Assembly: GCA_017501345.1 (NCBI GenBank)
Contig: JAFVXC010000020.1
Span: 1-28,029, forward strand
DNA from: Clostridia bacterium
Lineage (GTDB): Bacteria; Bacillota_A; Clostridia; Oscillospirales; CAG-272
Direction: 5' to 3'
DNA: 28,029 nt
Shown here: piece after piece, positions 1-6,541 of the stretch
Position numbering within the stretch: the first letter of the stretch is position 1
Layout of the letters: each line of letters begins with the position of its first letter
The notes under the pieces: model-generated
Told to the model about the DNA's origin: nothing
Seen by the model: the letters and a program-made list of their open reading frames with translations, nothing else
Database searches by the model: none
Made by a program: the position numbers and the translations under genes

Positions 1-13
1 CATAACGAAAAGA

Positions 14-43
14 GGGCTTGTCTCACCAAGGTGAGACAAGCCC
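14..43 (-). terminator. Rho-independent terminator after znuB
   Basis: Fourteen-bp perfect inverted repeat (GGGCTTGTCTCACC and its complement, 14-27 and 30-43). It is followed on the minus strand by TCTTTTC and on the plus strand by six T's (45-50), so it may work in both directions. It lies 14 bp past the znuB stop. Its stem resembles that of the terminator at 3256-3285. Confidence 0.85.
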
Positions 44-57
44 CTTTTTTATCTCCT

Positions 58-906
58 TCATCGCACCCTTCTCCGTACGAGATCGAAAAGCGTAAAAATC
101 AGATAGACCGCGAGATCGAGCACAACGACCGTCGCACCCGCAGGCGTCCCCAGAAGGATCGACACAAGGAGTCCGACGAGTGCGCCGAGCACGGCGATCA
201 CGGCAGACGCCACCGTCACACCGCGGAAGGTATGGAAGAGCCGCATCGCGGAGAGCGCGGGAAAAACGATCAGAGCAGACACGAGAAGCGATCCGACAAG
301 CTCCATCGCCGTCGAGATCACGACCGCCGCAAGGACCGCGAGCAGTACGCGGTAAAGCCGCGCGCGCATACCGACGGCACGCGCAAAGGTCTCGTCAAAG
401 GTGCAGGCAAAGAGCTTATGATAAAAAATCAGAAAGACCGCGAGCACGGCGACCGAGATGCCGACCGAGAGGAAAACGTCCCCCCGCGACAGGGTAAGAA
501 GCGAGGTCGAGCCGAAGAGTGACGAGCAAACGTCCCCCGAAAGATTTCCACCCGACTCCGAGAAATGAAGCAGAAGATATCCGCCGGCAAGCGACGATAC
601 CGAGATGAGTGCGATCGCCGAATCCCCCTTCAGCTTCGTGTTCTCACCGAGCAAAAGGAGAAAGACCGCCGCGATCACCGTAACGGGCAGCACAACGACG
701 AAGGGAGACGTCACACGCAGAAGGGTCGCGACCGCAACCGCACCGAACGCAACGTGTGAGAGCCCGTCCCCGATGAAGGAATACCGCCTCAGAACGAGCG
801 GAACGCCGAGAAGCCCTGCGGAGAGGGCGATCAGAACGCCGACGACGAGCGCATAGCGCACGAAGGGATAGGACAAAGCCTCAAAAAGCAGATCGATCAT
901 ACCCAT
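58..906 (-). CDS. znuB: Zinc ABC transporter permease (ABC-3 / ZnuB family)
   Basis: Integral membrane subunit that would carry Zn(II) across the cytoplasmic membrane, working with the adjacent ATPase and substrate-binding lipoprotein. The 282-residue protein is almost wholly hydrophobic, with about eight membrane segments. The N-terminal stretch GVPLVLRRYSFIGDGLSH matches the ABC-3 family signature (metal permeases ZnuB, TroC, MntB). The start overlaps the end of znuC by 10 bp, showing translational coupling. Two in-frame ATGs (906 and 900) are possible; the GAGGGGG upstream is better spaced for the second. Metal choice is inferred from the neighbouring Fur-family regulator and the His-rich loop of the binding protein. 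Manganese or iron cannot be fully excluded from this subunit alone. Confidence 0.9.
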   Translation of the reverse strand: MGMIDLLFEALSYPFVRYALVVGVLIALSAGLLGVPLVLRRYSFIGDGLSHVAFGAVAVATLLRVTSPFVVVLPVTVIAAVFLLLLGENTKLKGDSAIALISVSSLAGGYLLLHFSESGGNLSGDVCSSLFGSTSLLTLSRGDVFLSVGISVAVLAVFLIFYHKLFACTFDETFARAVGMRARLYRVLLAVLAAVVISTAMELVGSLLVSALIVFPALSAMRLFHTFRGVTVASAVIAVLGALVGLLVSILLGTPAGATVVVLDLAVYLIFTLFDLVRRRVR

Positions 907-1703
907 TCCCCCTCGGCGGCAGTGCCGCTATCCAAATATCGGGCATTCTCGCCCTTGCTCGCTTGTCCGTCACTCGAGGGTGTAGCATCATCCGAGCCGT
1001 TCTCACCCATCGATAGATATTCCCGCCCCGCCTCACTCGCCTCGTATTCGCGGATCGTGCCAAAGAAGGGGGGATTTTTTCCGAGATGCAGAACGCGATC
1101 GCTCTCCGTCCTGACTGCCGAGAGATCGTGCGTCACCATCAGAACGGTGATGCCCTTCTCTATGCGGAGACGGTGGATGAGCGCATAAAAATCCTGCGTT
1201 GCCGTTGGGTCAAGGCTCGCCGTCGGCTCGTCAAGCAGGATCATCCGCCGCGCCGCAAGAAGCGCACGCGCAAGCAGAACGCGCTGCTGCTGACCGCCCG
1301 ACAGGATGCGGTAGCTTTTATCTTTGAGCTCCTCGATCCCAAGCTCGCGCATCACAAGACGCGCCTCCATCTTCTCCCTCGCTGTGTAAAAGGGACGGAT
1401 CCCGCGGCGGACAAGAAGCCCCGTCAGCACGATCTCAAAAACCGATGCGGGAAAGTCGCGCTGAACGGCGGTCTGCTGAGGAAGGTATCCGACGTCGCGT
1501 ATCGAAAGCCCCTCCCCGAACTCGATCGCCCCCGATGCAGGGGGAACGAGCCCGAGAAGCGCACGGCAGAGCGTGCTTTTTCCCGTTCCGTTCGCACCGA
1601 CGATGCATAGGCATTCCCCCGCATCGACCGTGAACGAAAGGTGCTCGAGGATCGGCTTTCCGTCATACGCGAGCGTAATATCGTTACAAATAATCTGTGG
1701 CAT
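897..1703 (-). CDS. znuC: Zinc ABC transporter ATP-binding protein
   Basis: Cytoplasmic ATPase that powers the ZnuB permease. All ABC motifs are visible: Walker A GANGTGKST near residue 37, signature LSGGQQQRV, Walker B MILLDEPTASLD and the H-loop VTHDL. At 268 residues it is slightly longer than usual. The final 35 or so residues are a low-complexity hydrophilic tail (Ser, Asp, Gly rich) that is not part of the ABC fold and that overlaps the znuB start. It lies 25 bp downstream of znuA in the same operon. It belongs to the manganese/zinc/iron chelate uptake family of ATPases; zinc is inferred from context. Confidence 0.92.
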   Translation of the reverse strand: MPQIICNDITLAYDGKPILEHLSFTVDAGECLCIVGANGTGKSTLCRALLGLVPPASGAIEFGEGLSIRDVGYLPQQTAVQRDFPASVFEIVLTGLLVRRGIRPFYTAREKMEARLVMRELGIEELKDKSYRILSGGQQQRVLLARALLAARRMILLDEPTASLDPTATQDFYALIHRLRIEKGITVLMVTHDLSAVRTESDRVLHLGKNPPFFGTIREYEASEAGREYLSMGENGSDDATPSSDGQASKGENARYLDSGTAAEGEWV

Positions 1704-1728
1704 AGTATTATTCCGTCCTTCGTCAGTC

Positions 1729-2712
1729 TTACGGCGTAAGCGCGCGCGTAAGCACCGACAGATTGTTTTCCATAATTGAGAGATAGGTGACGCCCCGCTC
1801 GCGGTCTTTTTTCGTCACGCTTTGGCAGGAATGCAGAACGAGGATCTCTACGTTTTCCCGCCCCGACGCGCGAATGACCGTCTCGGCAAGCGCCCGATCC
1901 CCCGTCTCGGTTATGATGACCGCAGGGATCTCCGTGCCCTTCAGGGTCTCGGAAAGACGGGCGACCGTATCAAAGCTCGCATCACACTCGGTAGAGCAGC
2001 CGGGGAATGCCGCGTGATAGGTGAGACCGTAGTCCCTCATCAGATAAAGAAAGGGAAAGCGGTCCGCGACAAGGACCGTATCAAGCGCGGCACTCTCCAC
2101 CGCCTCTCTGTACCGCGCGTCAAGCGCCGCAAGGGACGCGAGGTATGCGTCCGCATTCGCGCGAAGGTCGGCTACCGTCTCGGCGTCGTCCGCATAGACC
2201 TCCGAAAGCACGCGGCAGATCTCCTCGACCGCCTGCATCGCGTTCGTCAGCGAGAGCCAGAAATGCTCGTCGTATTCCCCGTGGTCGTGGTGGTCGTGTC
2301 CGTGACCGTCCTCACCCTCGTCTCCGTGCCCGTGATCGCTCTCGCAAACGTCACAGACGTCAAGGAGAGCCACCGACACGGCATCGGGCGAGAGAAGCTC
2401 CTCCGCCCACGCATCCGACGCGCCGCCGACGTAGAGAAAGAGCGACGCATCCTTGACCGCCGCAATATCCCTGACCGACGGCTGAAGGTTGTGCGGATCA
2501 TTACCGTTGTCCGATAAAACGCCGACGGGATGCTCCGCTATACGGTCGCCGAGAACGCACCGCACAAGATCGTAGATCGGATAGATCGTGCAGACGATCT
2601 CAGGGTCCTCCTCCCCCGTAGCCCCCCCCGTACACGACGAAAGAGAGAGCGTAAAGAGAAGAACGCACAAAATAAGCGCCACAACGCAAGAAAATCCCCC
2701 CGCGCGCCTCAT
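1729..2712 (-). CDS. znuA: Zinc-binding lipoprotein of ABC transporter (ZnuA/AdcA type)
   Basis: Extracellular substrate-binding lipoprotein that captures Zn(II) and delivers it to ZnuB. Starting from the ATG at 2712 the protein has 327 residues, an N-terminal hydrophobic segment and a lipobox LSSC (Cys27). The cluster A-I metal ligands are recognisable: DPH near residue 74, DEHFW near 150, a His in YHAAFPGC and an acidic residue in TETGD. Between the first two lies a His/Asp-rich loop (DHGHGDEGEDGHGHDHHDHG), a hallmark of zinc-specific ZnuA proteins. An in-frame ATG 39 bp upstream lies inside the regulator gene. The 2712 start is preferred because it forms an ATGA overlap with the zur stop and gives a normal signal peptide. 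Confidence 0.93.
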   Translation of the reverse strand: MRRAGGFSCVVALILCVLLFTLSLSSCTGGATGEEDPEIVCTIYPIYDLVRCVLGDRIAEHPVGVLSDNGNDPHNLQPSVRDIAAVKDASLFLYVGGASDAWAEELLSPDAVSVALLDVCDVCESDHGHGDEGEDGHGHDHHDHGEYDEHFWLSLTNAMQAVEEICRVLSEVYADDAETVADLRANADAYLASLAALDARYREAVESAALDTVLVADRFPFLYLMRDYGLTYHAAFPGCSTECDASFDTVARLSETLKGTEIPAVIITETGDRALAETVIRASGRENVEILVLHSCQSVTKKDRERGVTYLSIMENNLSVLTRALTP

Positions 2713-3137
2713 CGGTCCCCTCCGTTCCTTGCGTCCACACATCCGCTGCAAAGACCGGGAACAAGCGCCCGCGCGGCATCGACCCGAAAGCCGCTCCGCT
2801 CAAGCACCTCGAGGAGCATCCGCTCGCTCGTCGAGTCGTCCATATGAATGATCCTGCCGCATCCCTCGCACTGCAGATGCAGATGCGCCTCGCATTCACA
2901 GCTCTTTACGTATTGATAATAAAACTTCCGACTGCCGTCGCGCGCGTGCTTGTGGAGAACGCCCTCGTCGCACAGCCGCGAGATCAGACGGTAGACCGTG
3001 CTGACACTGCAGTGCTTGTCGTCCTCACTGTCCCCTCTGAGGATCTCGGCAACCTCCTCCGCCGTGTAAACGCGGTCGGGATCGGCACGGAACAGCGCTA
3101 CGAGCAGCTTTCTCTGCTCGGTTTCATAGGTTTTCAT
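2709..3137 (-). CDS. zur: Fur-family metalloregulator, probably Zur
   Basis: Transcriptional repressor of 142 residues, the usual Fur-family length. The N-terminal winged helix spans about residues 1-80, with the recognition helix around VSTVYRLISRL (residues 45-55). The C-terminal dimerisation domain carries HLHLQCEGCG (Cys90, Cys93) and CSGC (Cys130, Cys133), the two CxxC motifs of the structural zinc site. The start at 3137 has GAGGAAAAG upstream; the reading frame extends further 5' but that part overlaps the promoter. It is first in the znu operon and lies below a Fur/Zur-type palindrome, so it probably represses itself and the transporter when zinc is replete. Fur or PerR identity is less likely given the zinc transporter genes. 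Confidence 0.9.
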   Translation of the reverse strand: MKTYETEQRKLLVALFRADPDRVYTAEEVAEILRGDSEDDKHCSVSTVYRLISRLCDEGVLHKHARDGSRKFYYQYVKSCECEAHLHLQCEGCGRIIHMDDSTSERMLLEVLERSGFRVDAARALVPGLCSGCVDARNGGDR

Positions 3138-3175
3138 TGTCTTTTCCTCTATCCTCTTCTCAAATTCTGATCCGA

Positions 3176-3196
3176 ATTTGAGAATTATTCGCAAAT
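3176..3196. promoter_or_regulatory. Fur/Zur box over the zur-znu transcription start
   Basis: The core TTTGAGAATTATTCGCAAA (3177-3195) is a 9-1-9 inverted repeat with one mismatched pair, and it extends one further pair on each side. This matches the 7-1-7 architecture of Gram-positive Fur, Zur and PerR boxes. It begins 9 bp downstream of the -10 hexamer, covering the expected transcription start. A second inverted repeat, CAAATTC-N6-GAATTTG, spans 3161-3180 and shares its right arm with this box. Confidence 0.85.
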
Positions 3197-3204
3197 CTCT
3201 GAAT

Positions 3205-3233
3205 ATGATAGCACATTTCGAGCAGTTTGTCAA
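3205..3233 (-). promoter_or_regulatory. Promoter of the zur-znuACB operon
   Basis: On the minus strand TTGACA (3233-3228), 17-bp spacer ending in TGC, then TATCAT (3210-3205). The leader to the zur start is about 60 nt and contains the Fur/Zur box. Confidence 0.88.
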
Positions 3234-3255
3234 GGGCTGACGAATATAAAAAGAA

Positions 3256-3285
3256 GGGACTGTCTCACCTTAGTGAGACAGCCCC
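3256..3285 (-). terminator. Terminator after the 3306-4568 lipoprotein gene
   Basis: Inverted repeat of 13-bp arms with one mismatch (3256-3268 and 3273-3285), followed on the minus strand by TTCTTTTT. It separates the lipoprotein gene from the zur promoter. Confidence 0.85.
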
Positions 3286-3305
3286 TTTTATCGGATCTTT
3301 CCCGA

Positions 3306-4568
3306 TCACTCGGCAAAGGGCTTCGTTACGACCGTCGAGCCGTAATCCTTGCAAACCGTCTTGCTCGAGATGATCTCGGTCATCGAAACGGTCTCGCCGC
3401 CCTCCGTGACCTCCATCGAAAGATTCGCATTCATATCCATTCCGGTCAGAACACCCTCCTTGACGTAGTAATCGGCATACATATCAATGCCCATTCCGTC
3501 AATGTTGATCATATCCGCAATGCCGTCCATTCCCTCAAGAGCCTCGGTCAGATAATATCTCGCGCTGTCTCTTGAGAGCGTGAAGCCGTAATCTGCCTTC
3601 GTGAAGTAGGTGTGATCAAGGTACTGATCGTAGAAGGGCGTCAGCTCCTCGATCGAATCAAATCCGATCGTCGACAGATAGGTGTCGTACCACTCGCCGC
3701 TCTCGTTGATCTTAACGTAGCACTGCACTCTGCCGTTGATCTCCTCCAGATACGCATAGATGACCTCGCGCTGCTCCATCCCCGCTCCGTTCGTTTCGAC
3801 CGACTGCTCGAGATAGACCTTGTTGTCCGCGTGCTTGATCAGCTGCGTCATCGTCACCTCAATGTTATTGTCGCCGAGGTAATCGCTGAGTGAGGCGCCG
3901 TCCACCTCTACCTTGACCTTGATCGTAGTCTCCATCGTACAGTTCTCGTACAGGTCCGAGCCGAATACCGAATTGTAGTAATCAAGGGAGATCTTGTCAC
4001 CCGAGGTCGGGCAGGGGGAGAAATATTTCCAGTCGTATTCATACTTGATGACGTAGACCTCGATCTTCTTCGTCGTGTTCAGGGTGTCGATCTTGCTCAC
4101 CCCGGGGGTCACGTAAGCCGAATCCGAGGAAACCGCCTCGGTGTACGTGACCTCGACCCTCTCAACTGCCTGCGCGTCAATCACGTATTCCTTGGGGATC
4201 CCAAGCTCCGCGGCCTCATTACTCGAAAGCGCACCGAGAGATACGATCTCATTGATCGTTGCAGACGAGGACGAACCGAACAGCTGCTCCGTGACGTACG
4301 CCTCCGCAGCCACCTCCATAGAGGAATATGAGCCCGCCGAAACAGTACCCTTGTAGGTATCGGACACACCGCCGATGCTGTTTATCATATCAGAATGATC
4401 TCTGTTGCTGCCACCGCCCGAGCCACCGTTTCCCTTGCCCGCAGCGTCAAGCACGTCCTCGCACCAGTCGAGGATCATACCGCAGCCCGACAAGGTAAGC
4501 ATAGAAAGCGCAAGAAGCAGGATCAGACAAACAGTCGCGATCCTTTTGATATAAACGCTCTTTTTCAT
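3306..4568 (-). CDS. Secreted lipoprotein of unknown function
   Basis: I do not recognise the family. From the ATG at 4568, which has AAAGGAG ten bases upstream, the product has 420 residues. It starts with MKKSVYIKR, a hydrophobic segment and a lipobox LSGC, so it should be a membrane-anchored exported lipoprotein. A Gly/Ser-rich linker follows (residues about 45-60). The rest is acidic, Tyr- and Thr-rich and predicted mostly beta, with one more cysteine pair in the middle (near CPTSGD and YENCTM). It is monocistronic, with its own promoter and terminator. The frame extends 24 codons upstream of this start but that part lacks a ribosome binding site and would disrupt the signal peptide. Function could be binding or structural; nothing catalytic is visible. 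Confidence 0.85.
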   Translation of the reverse strand: MKKSVYIKRIATVCLILLLALSMLTLSGCGMILDWCEDVLDAAGKGNGGSGGGSNRDHSDMINSIGGVSDTYKGTVSAGSYSSMEVAAEAYVTEQLFGSSSSATINEIVSLGALSSNEAAELGIPKEYVIDAQAVERVEVTYTEAVSSDSAYVTPGVSKIDTLNTTKKIEVYVIKYEYDWKYFSPCPTSGDKISLDYYNSVFGSDLYENCTMETTIKVKVEVDGASLSDYLGDNNIEVTMTQLIKHADNKVYLEQSVETNGAGMEQREVIYAYLEEINGRVQCYVKINESGEWYDTYLSTIGFDSIEELTPFYDQYLDHTYFTKADYGFTLSRDSARYYLTEALEGMDGIADMINIDGMGIDMYADYYVKEGVLTGMDMNANLSMEVTEGGETVSMTEIISSKTVCKDYGSTVVTKPFAE

Positions 4569-4638
4569 AACAGATATACTCCTTTGTAAGTCAGGTGATT
4601 GTAATGCGCCGCCGAAAATGCATAGCGTATCCGATTCC

Positions 4639-4667
4639 ATTTTACAACAATTTCAGATAGTAGTCAA
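4639..4667 (-). promoter_or_regulatory. Promoter of the 3306-4568 lipoprotein gene
   Basis: On the minus strand TTGACT (4667-4662), 17-bp spacer, TAAAAT (4644-4639), about 70 bp upstream of the start codon. Confidence 0.75.
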
Positions 4668-4780
4668 GACCTTTTTACAAAACAAATCCAAAATCCCCCC
4701 ATTCTCCCCGAATTTTTACCGTGAAACAGAAGAGATCAAGCAAAAGCGGCAAATTTGTCCGAAAAAATTTTGGAAAGCCC

Positions 4781-4809
4781 TTGACAAGCCCGCCGCTTTG
4801 TGATATAAT
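4781..4809 (+). promoter_or_regulatory. Promoter of tRNA-Ser
   Basis: Consensus TTGACA (4781-4786), 17-bp spacer ending in TGA, and TATAAT (4804-4809), 26 bp before the mature tRNA 5' end. Confidence 0.9.
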
Positions 4810-4835
4810 ACACAAGTCGCGAGCAAAGCGGCTAT

Positions 4836-4924
4836 GGAGAGATGGCTGAGCTGGTCTAAGGCGCACGACTGGAAATCGTGTTTGGGCTAATACCCCAACG
4901 AGGGTTCGAATCCCTCTCTCTCCG
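4836..4924 (+). tRNA. tRNA-Ser (anticodon GGA)
   Basis: All arms can be drawn. The acceptor GGAGAGA (4836-4842) pairs with TCTCTCC (4917-4923), and the discriminator is G4924. The anticodon stem CACGA/TCGTG encloses loop CTGGAAA, giving anticodon GGA, which reads UCC and UCU. A long variable arm (about TTTGGGCTAATACCCCAAC) is typical of serine tRNAs. The T arm is GAGGG-TTCGAAT-CCCTC. No CCA is encoded. The sequence from 4910 through the terminator is duplicated 171 bp downstream. Confidence 0.96.
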
Positions 4925-4964
4925 TAAACGAAAAGCAGGGCTTTTGCCCTGCTTTTTGTTTACG
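4923..4964 (+). terminator. Terminator of tRNA-Ser with extended dyad
   Basis: Arms of 19 bp (4923-4941 and 4946-4964, 18 of 19 paired) around a TTTT loop, with GCAGGGC as core stem and a run of T's inside the 3' arm. The symmetry reaches the last two nucleotides of the mature tRNA. Confidence 0.88.
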
Positions 4965-5094
4965 AAGTGGGATGTGTTGAGAAACCTCTGCAAGGTGCAG
5001 GGAGAAAATGGATTACCGGAAAGAAGCGAGCACCTTGCCGCAATAGGGAGCGGCAACGCCGCGAGTCTTTGCTGTTCGACATCCCTCTCTCTCC

Positions 5095-5134
5095 GTAAAC
5101 AAAAAGCAGGGCTTTTGCCCTGCTTTTTGTTTAC
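5095..5134. terminator. Second copy of the terminator hairpin, bidirectional
   Basis: A perfect 18-bp inverted repeat (5095-5112 and 5117-5134) around TTTT. On the minus strand it ends TTTTTGTTTAC and lies 20 bp past the CYTH gene stop, so it can terminate that gene. On the plus strand it closes the repeat element. Confidence 0.85.
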
Positions 5135-5154
5135 ATCTGAAAGGATTCGAGCTC

Positions 5155-5928
5155 TCACCCGATCTCATCGTACGGCACTTCCCTTGCGAGCCGCGCGTTC
5201 TTGTACCGCACATCCTCCGTCACCTCACGGATCACGCGGAAATAGGGCGGGAAATCGATCGGCGCGTCGCTCTTCTCCGCTGTCTCAAGCTCCACCGTCG
5301 CACGGTCGCTCCAGAACGGATATACGTCAAGCTCAAAATACTGCCCCGCGTAGAGAATGCACCACCGCGTTTTCTCGATCGGTGTCCGTTCGGGATCCGC
5401 TCTTTGAAGCAGCACACGGTATTCCTCCTCCGTGATCTCCCGCTCCCACTCCTCGCTCGTCTGTCGGTCGATCCTCCGCTTCAGCGTGTGCGTATAAGCG
5501 ATCGCACCGCCGTAGTCCCGCATCCGTACGCGCTCGGCTGTTCCCTCGTCCGACGTAAGATAGGTCTGCACGATATGCGACCGCGCCGCGAAGGGCGATG
5601 CCCCCAACCTCGCAAGCGCGGGATACGTCACAAGAAACTTCCGCTCACATTCCTCCCCGCTTGCGAGGGCCTTCTGCTCGCGCAGAAGCGCGGCGCGCTG
5701 CTCCTCCATCGTCTCTCCCGCAATCACCCTGAGGTGCGGATGCCCGATAAAGCCCCTCACCGTCTCGGGAGAGATCTCCTCCGCACGGCGTGCAAAGACG
5801 AATACAGCGGCATAGTCCGCCCATACCGCAGCCCCGCCACACGGATCCCACGTGTAGACGTGACCGTCCGGCAGAGCGTCAAGCACCGAGGGCGAGATCA
5901 GAGACGAACCGAGAAAAGCAAGCTTCAT
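5155..5928 (-). CDS. CYTH-domain protein with an uncharacterised N-terminal extension
   Basis: The product has 257 residues. From about residue 92 it matches the CYTH / triphosphate tunnel fold. The diagnostic ExExK is E93-C-E95-R-K97, followed by repeated basic and acidic strands such as RVRMRDYGG, THTLKRRI, EREITEEEY and YFELDVYPFWSDRATVELE. This family hydrolyses triphosphates (thiamine triphosphate, inorganic tripolyphosphate) or, rarely, makes cAMP; the substrate cannot be told from sequence. Residues 1-91 (MKLAFLGSSLISPSVLDALP onward) are unfamiliar; they are rich in Ala and Val and could be a small alpha/beta domain. The start at 5928 has AAAGGAG upstream. The frame remains open further 5' but runs past the promoter. 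It is monocistronic between the two RNA genes. Confidence 0.85.
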   Translation of the reverse strand: MKLAFLGSSLISPSVLDALPDGHVYTWDPCGGAAVWADYAAVFVFARRAEEISPETVRGFIGHPHLRVIAGETMEEQRAALLREQKALASGEECERKFLVTYPALARLGASPFAARSHIVQTYLTSDEGTAERVRMRDYGGAIAYTHTLKRRIDRQTSEEWEREITEEEYRVLLQRADPERTPIEKTRWCILYAGQYFELDVYPFWSDRATVELETAEKSDAPIDFPPYFRVIREVTEDVRYKNARLAREVPYDEIG

Positions 5929-6006
5929 ACGAAATACACTCCTTTCAGAGAGAGCGCGCGCGGGAGAGAGAGAGAATAGAAATATAAGCCCTACCGCCAT
6001 ACCTCC

Positions 6007-6035
6007 ATTATAGCACACGCGCCCCCCGTTTTCAA
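6007..6035 (-). promoter_or_regulatory. Promoter of the CYTH gene
   Basis: On the minus strand TTGAAA (6035-6030), 17-bp spacer ending in TGC, TATAAT (6012-6007). The leader is about 70 nt. It is divergent from the tmRNA promoter, whose -35 lies 40 bp away. Confidence 0.85.
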
Positions 6036-6074
6036 TATATTTTTCGGCGGCAAAGCGAAAATTCATCCACCCCC

Positions 6075-6103
6075 TTGACGAAAAGCGAAAAACGGTGTAT
6101 AAT
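6075..6103 (+). promoter_or_regulatory. Promoter of ssrA (tmRNA)
   Basis: TTGACG (6075-6080), 17-bp spacer, TATAAT (6098-6103), 30 bp before the mature tmRNA 5' end. Confidence 0.87.
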
Positions 6104-6133
6104 ATAACCGCAACGTGATATATAATATCATAA

Positions 6134-6497
6134 GGGCCCGTAAAGGTTTCGACGGGGATTTTGAGGTATGATAAGCGCGGCGAGCCGGGCAATCTCGTAA
6201 AAGGCCTAACCTTTAAAATTAAACGCTAACAATAACGTTGCAATGGCTGCCTAACGGCAGTGCCGTAGCCTAAGCGCTACCCGTCCTGCCGAGGAGGATC
6301 ACGGCCTCGGCAAGGGCGTCGACCAGTGATGCACGTGCATCGGCGGTTCGTCCTTGAACCGATCACGCAAAAAAGGGCTGCCCCGAGGGTAAGCGTGTCT
6401 GTTCGCGTACGCGAGGGGGAGAAAAAATAACAGACTGTCCGCGAAGAAGGTTGTACTGAGGGGTTTTCGGACACGGGTTCGATTCCCGCCGGGTCCA
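6134..6497 (+). ncRNA. ssrA: tmRNA (transfer-messenger RNA)
   Basis: Rescues stalled ribosomes by trans-translation together with SmpB. The 5' acceptor GGGCCCG (6134-6140) pairs with CGGGTCC (6490-6496), with discriminator A6497 and no encoded CCA. The tRNA-like ends show the typical AAAGGTTTCGACGGGGATT at the 5' side and ACGGGTTCGATTCCCGCC T arm at the 3' side. The tag frame starts at GCT 6225 and stops at TAA 6252-6254, giving A-N-N-N-V-A-M-A-A. This resembles the B. subtilis tag end NVALAA but with Met in place of Leu. Pseudoknot-like GC-rich segments follow. Length about 364 nt is normal for one-piece tmRNA. Confidence 0.96.
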
Positions 6498-6541
6498 TAA
6501 AAACAAGGGGTGCTTTTGTACCCCTTGTTTTTATGGACCCG
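6490..6541 (+). terminator. Terminator of tmRNA with 22-bp perfect dyad
   Basis: Perfect 22-bp arms (6490-6511 and 6520-6541) around GCTTTTGT, with a core GGGGT/ACCCC and a T5 run inside the 3' arm. The dyad includes CGGGTCCA, the 3' acceptor strand of mature tmRNA, which is re-created in inverse as TGGACCCG. Confidence 0.88.

Larger units (their letters stand above)
4910..5134 (+). repeat. Duplicated 3' end of tRNA-Ser plus terminator, flanking a structured insert
   Basis: A 54-bp direct repeat lies at 4910-4963 and 5081-5134 with a single mismatch. It covers ATCCCTCTCTCTCCG (the 3' half of the T arm and the acceptor) and the whole terminator hairpin. Between the copies lies a 117-bp non-coding insert (4964-5080) with the pairings CTGCA/TGCAG, GCAAGGTGC/GCACCTTGC and GCGGC/GCCGC. 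It ends in GTTCGAC, imitating the T loop. The insert is homologous to the repeats after tmRNA. It looks like a small integrated element or a duplicated structured RNA. Confidence 0.75.

Noticed and set aside
31..759. Long Arg/Asp-rich open frames on the plus strand across the zinc operon
   Set aside because: They are antisense to znuB and znuC, have low-complexity Arg-rich composition and no ribosome binding sites; the minus-strand genes explain the sequence.
4856..5158. Minus-strand 100-codon frame with repeated NKKQGKSPAF
   Set aside because: It simply translates the duplicated tRNA-Ser end and terminator hairpins; no ribosome binding site.
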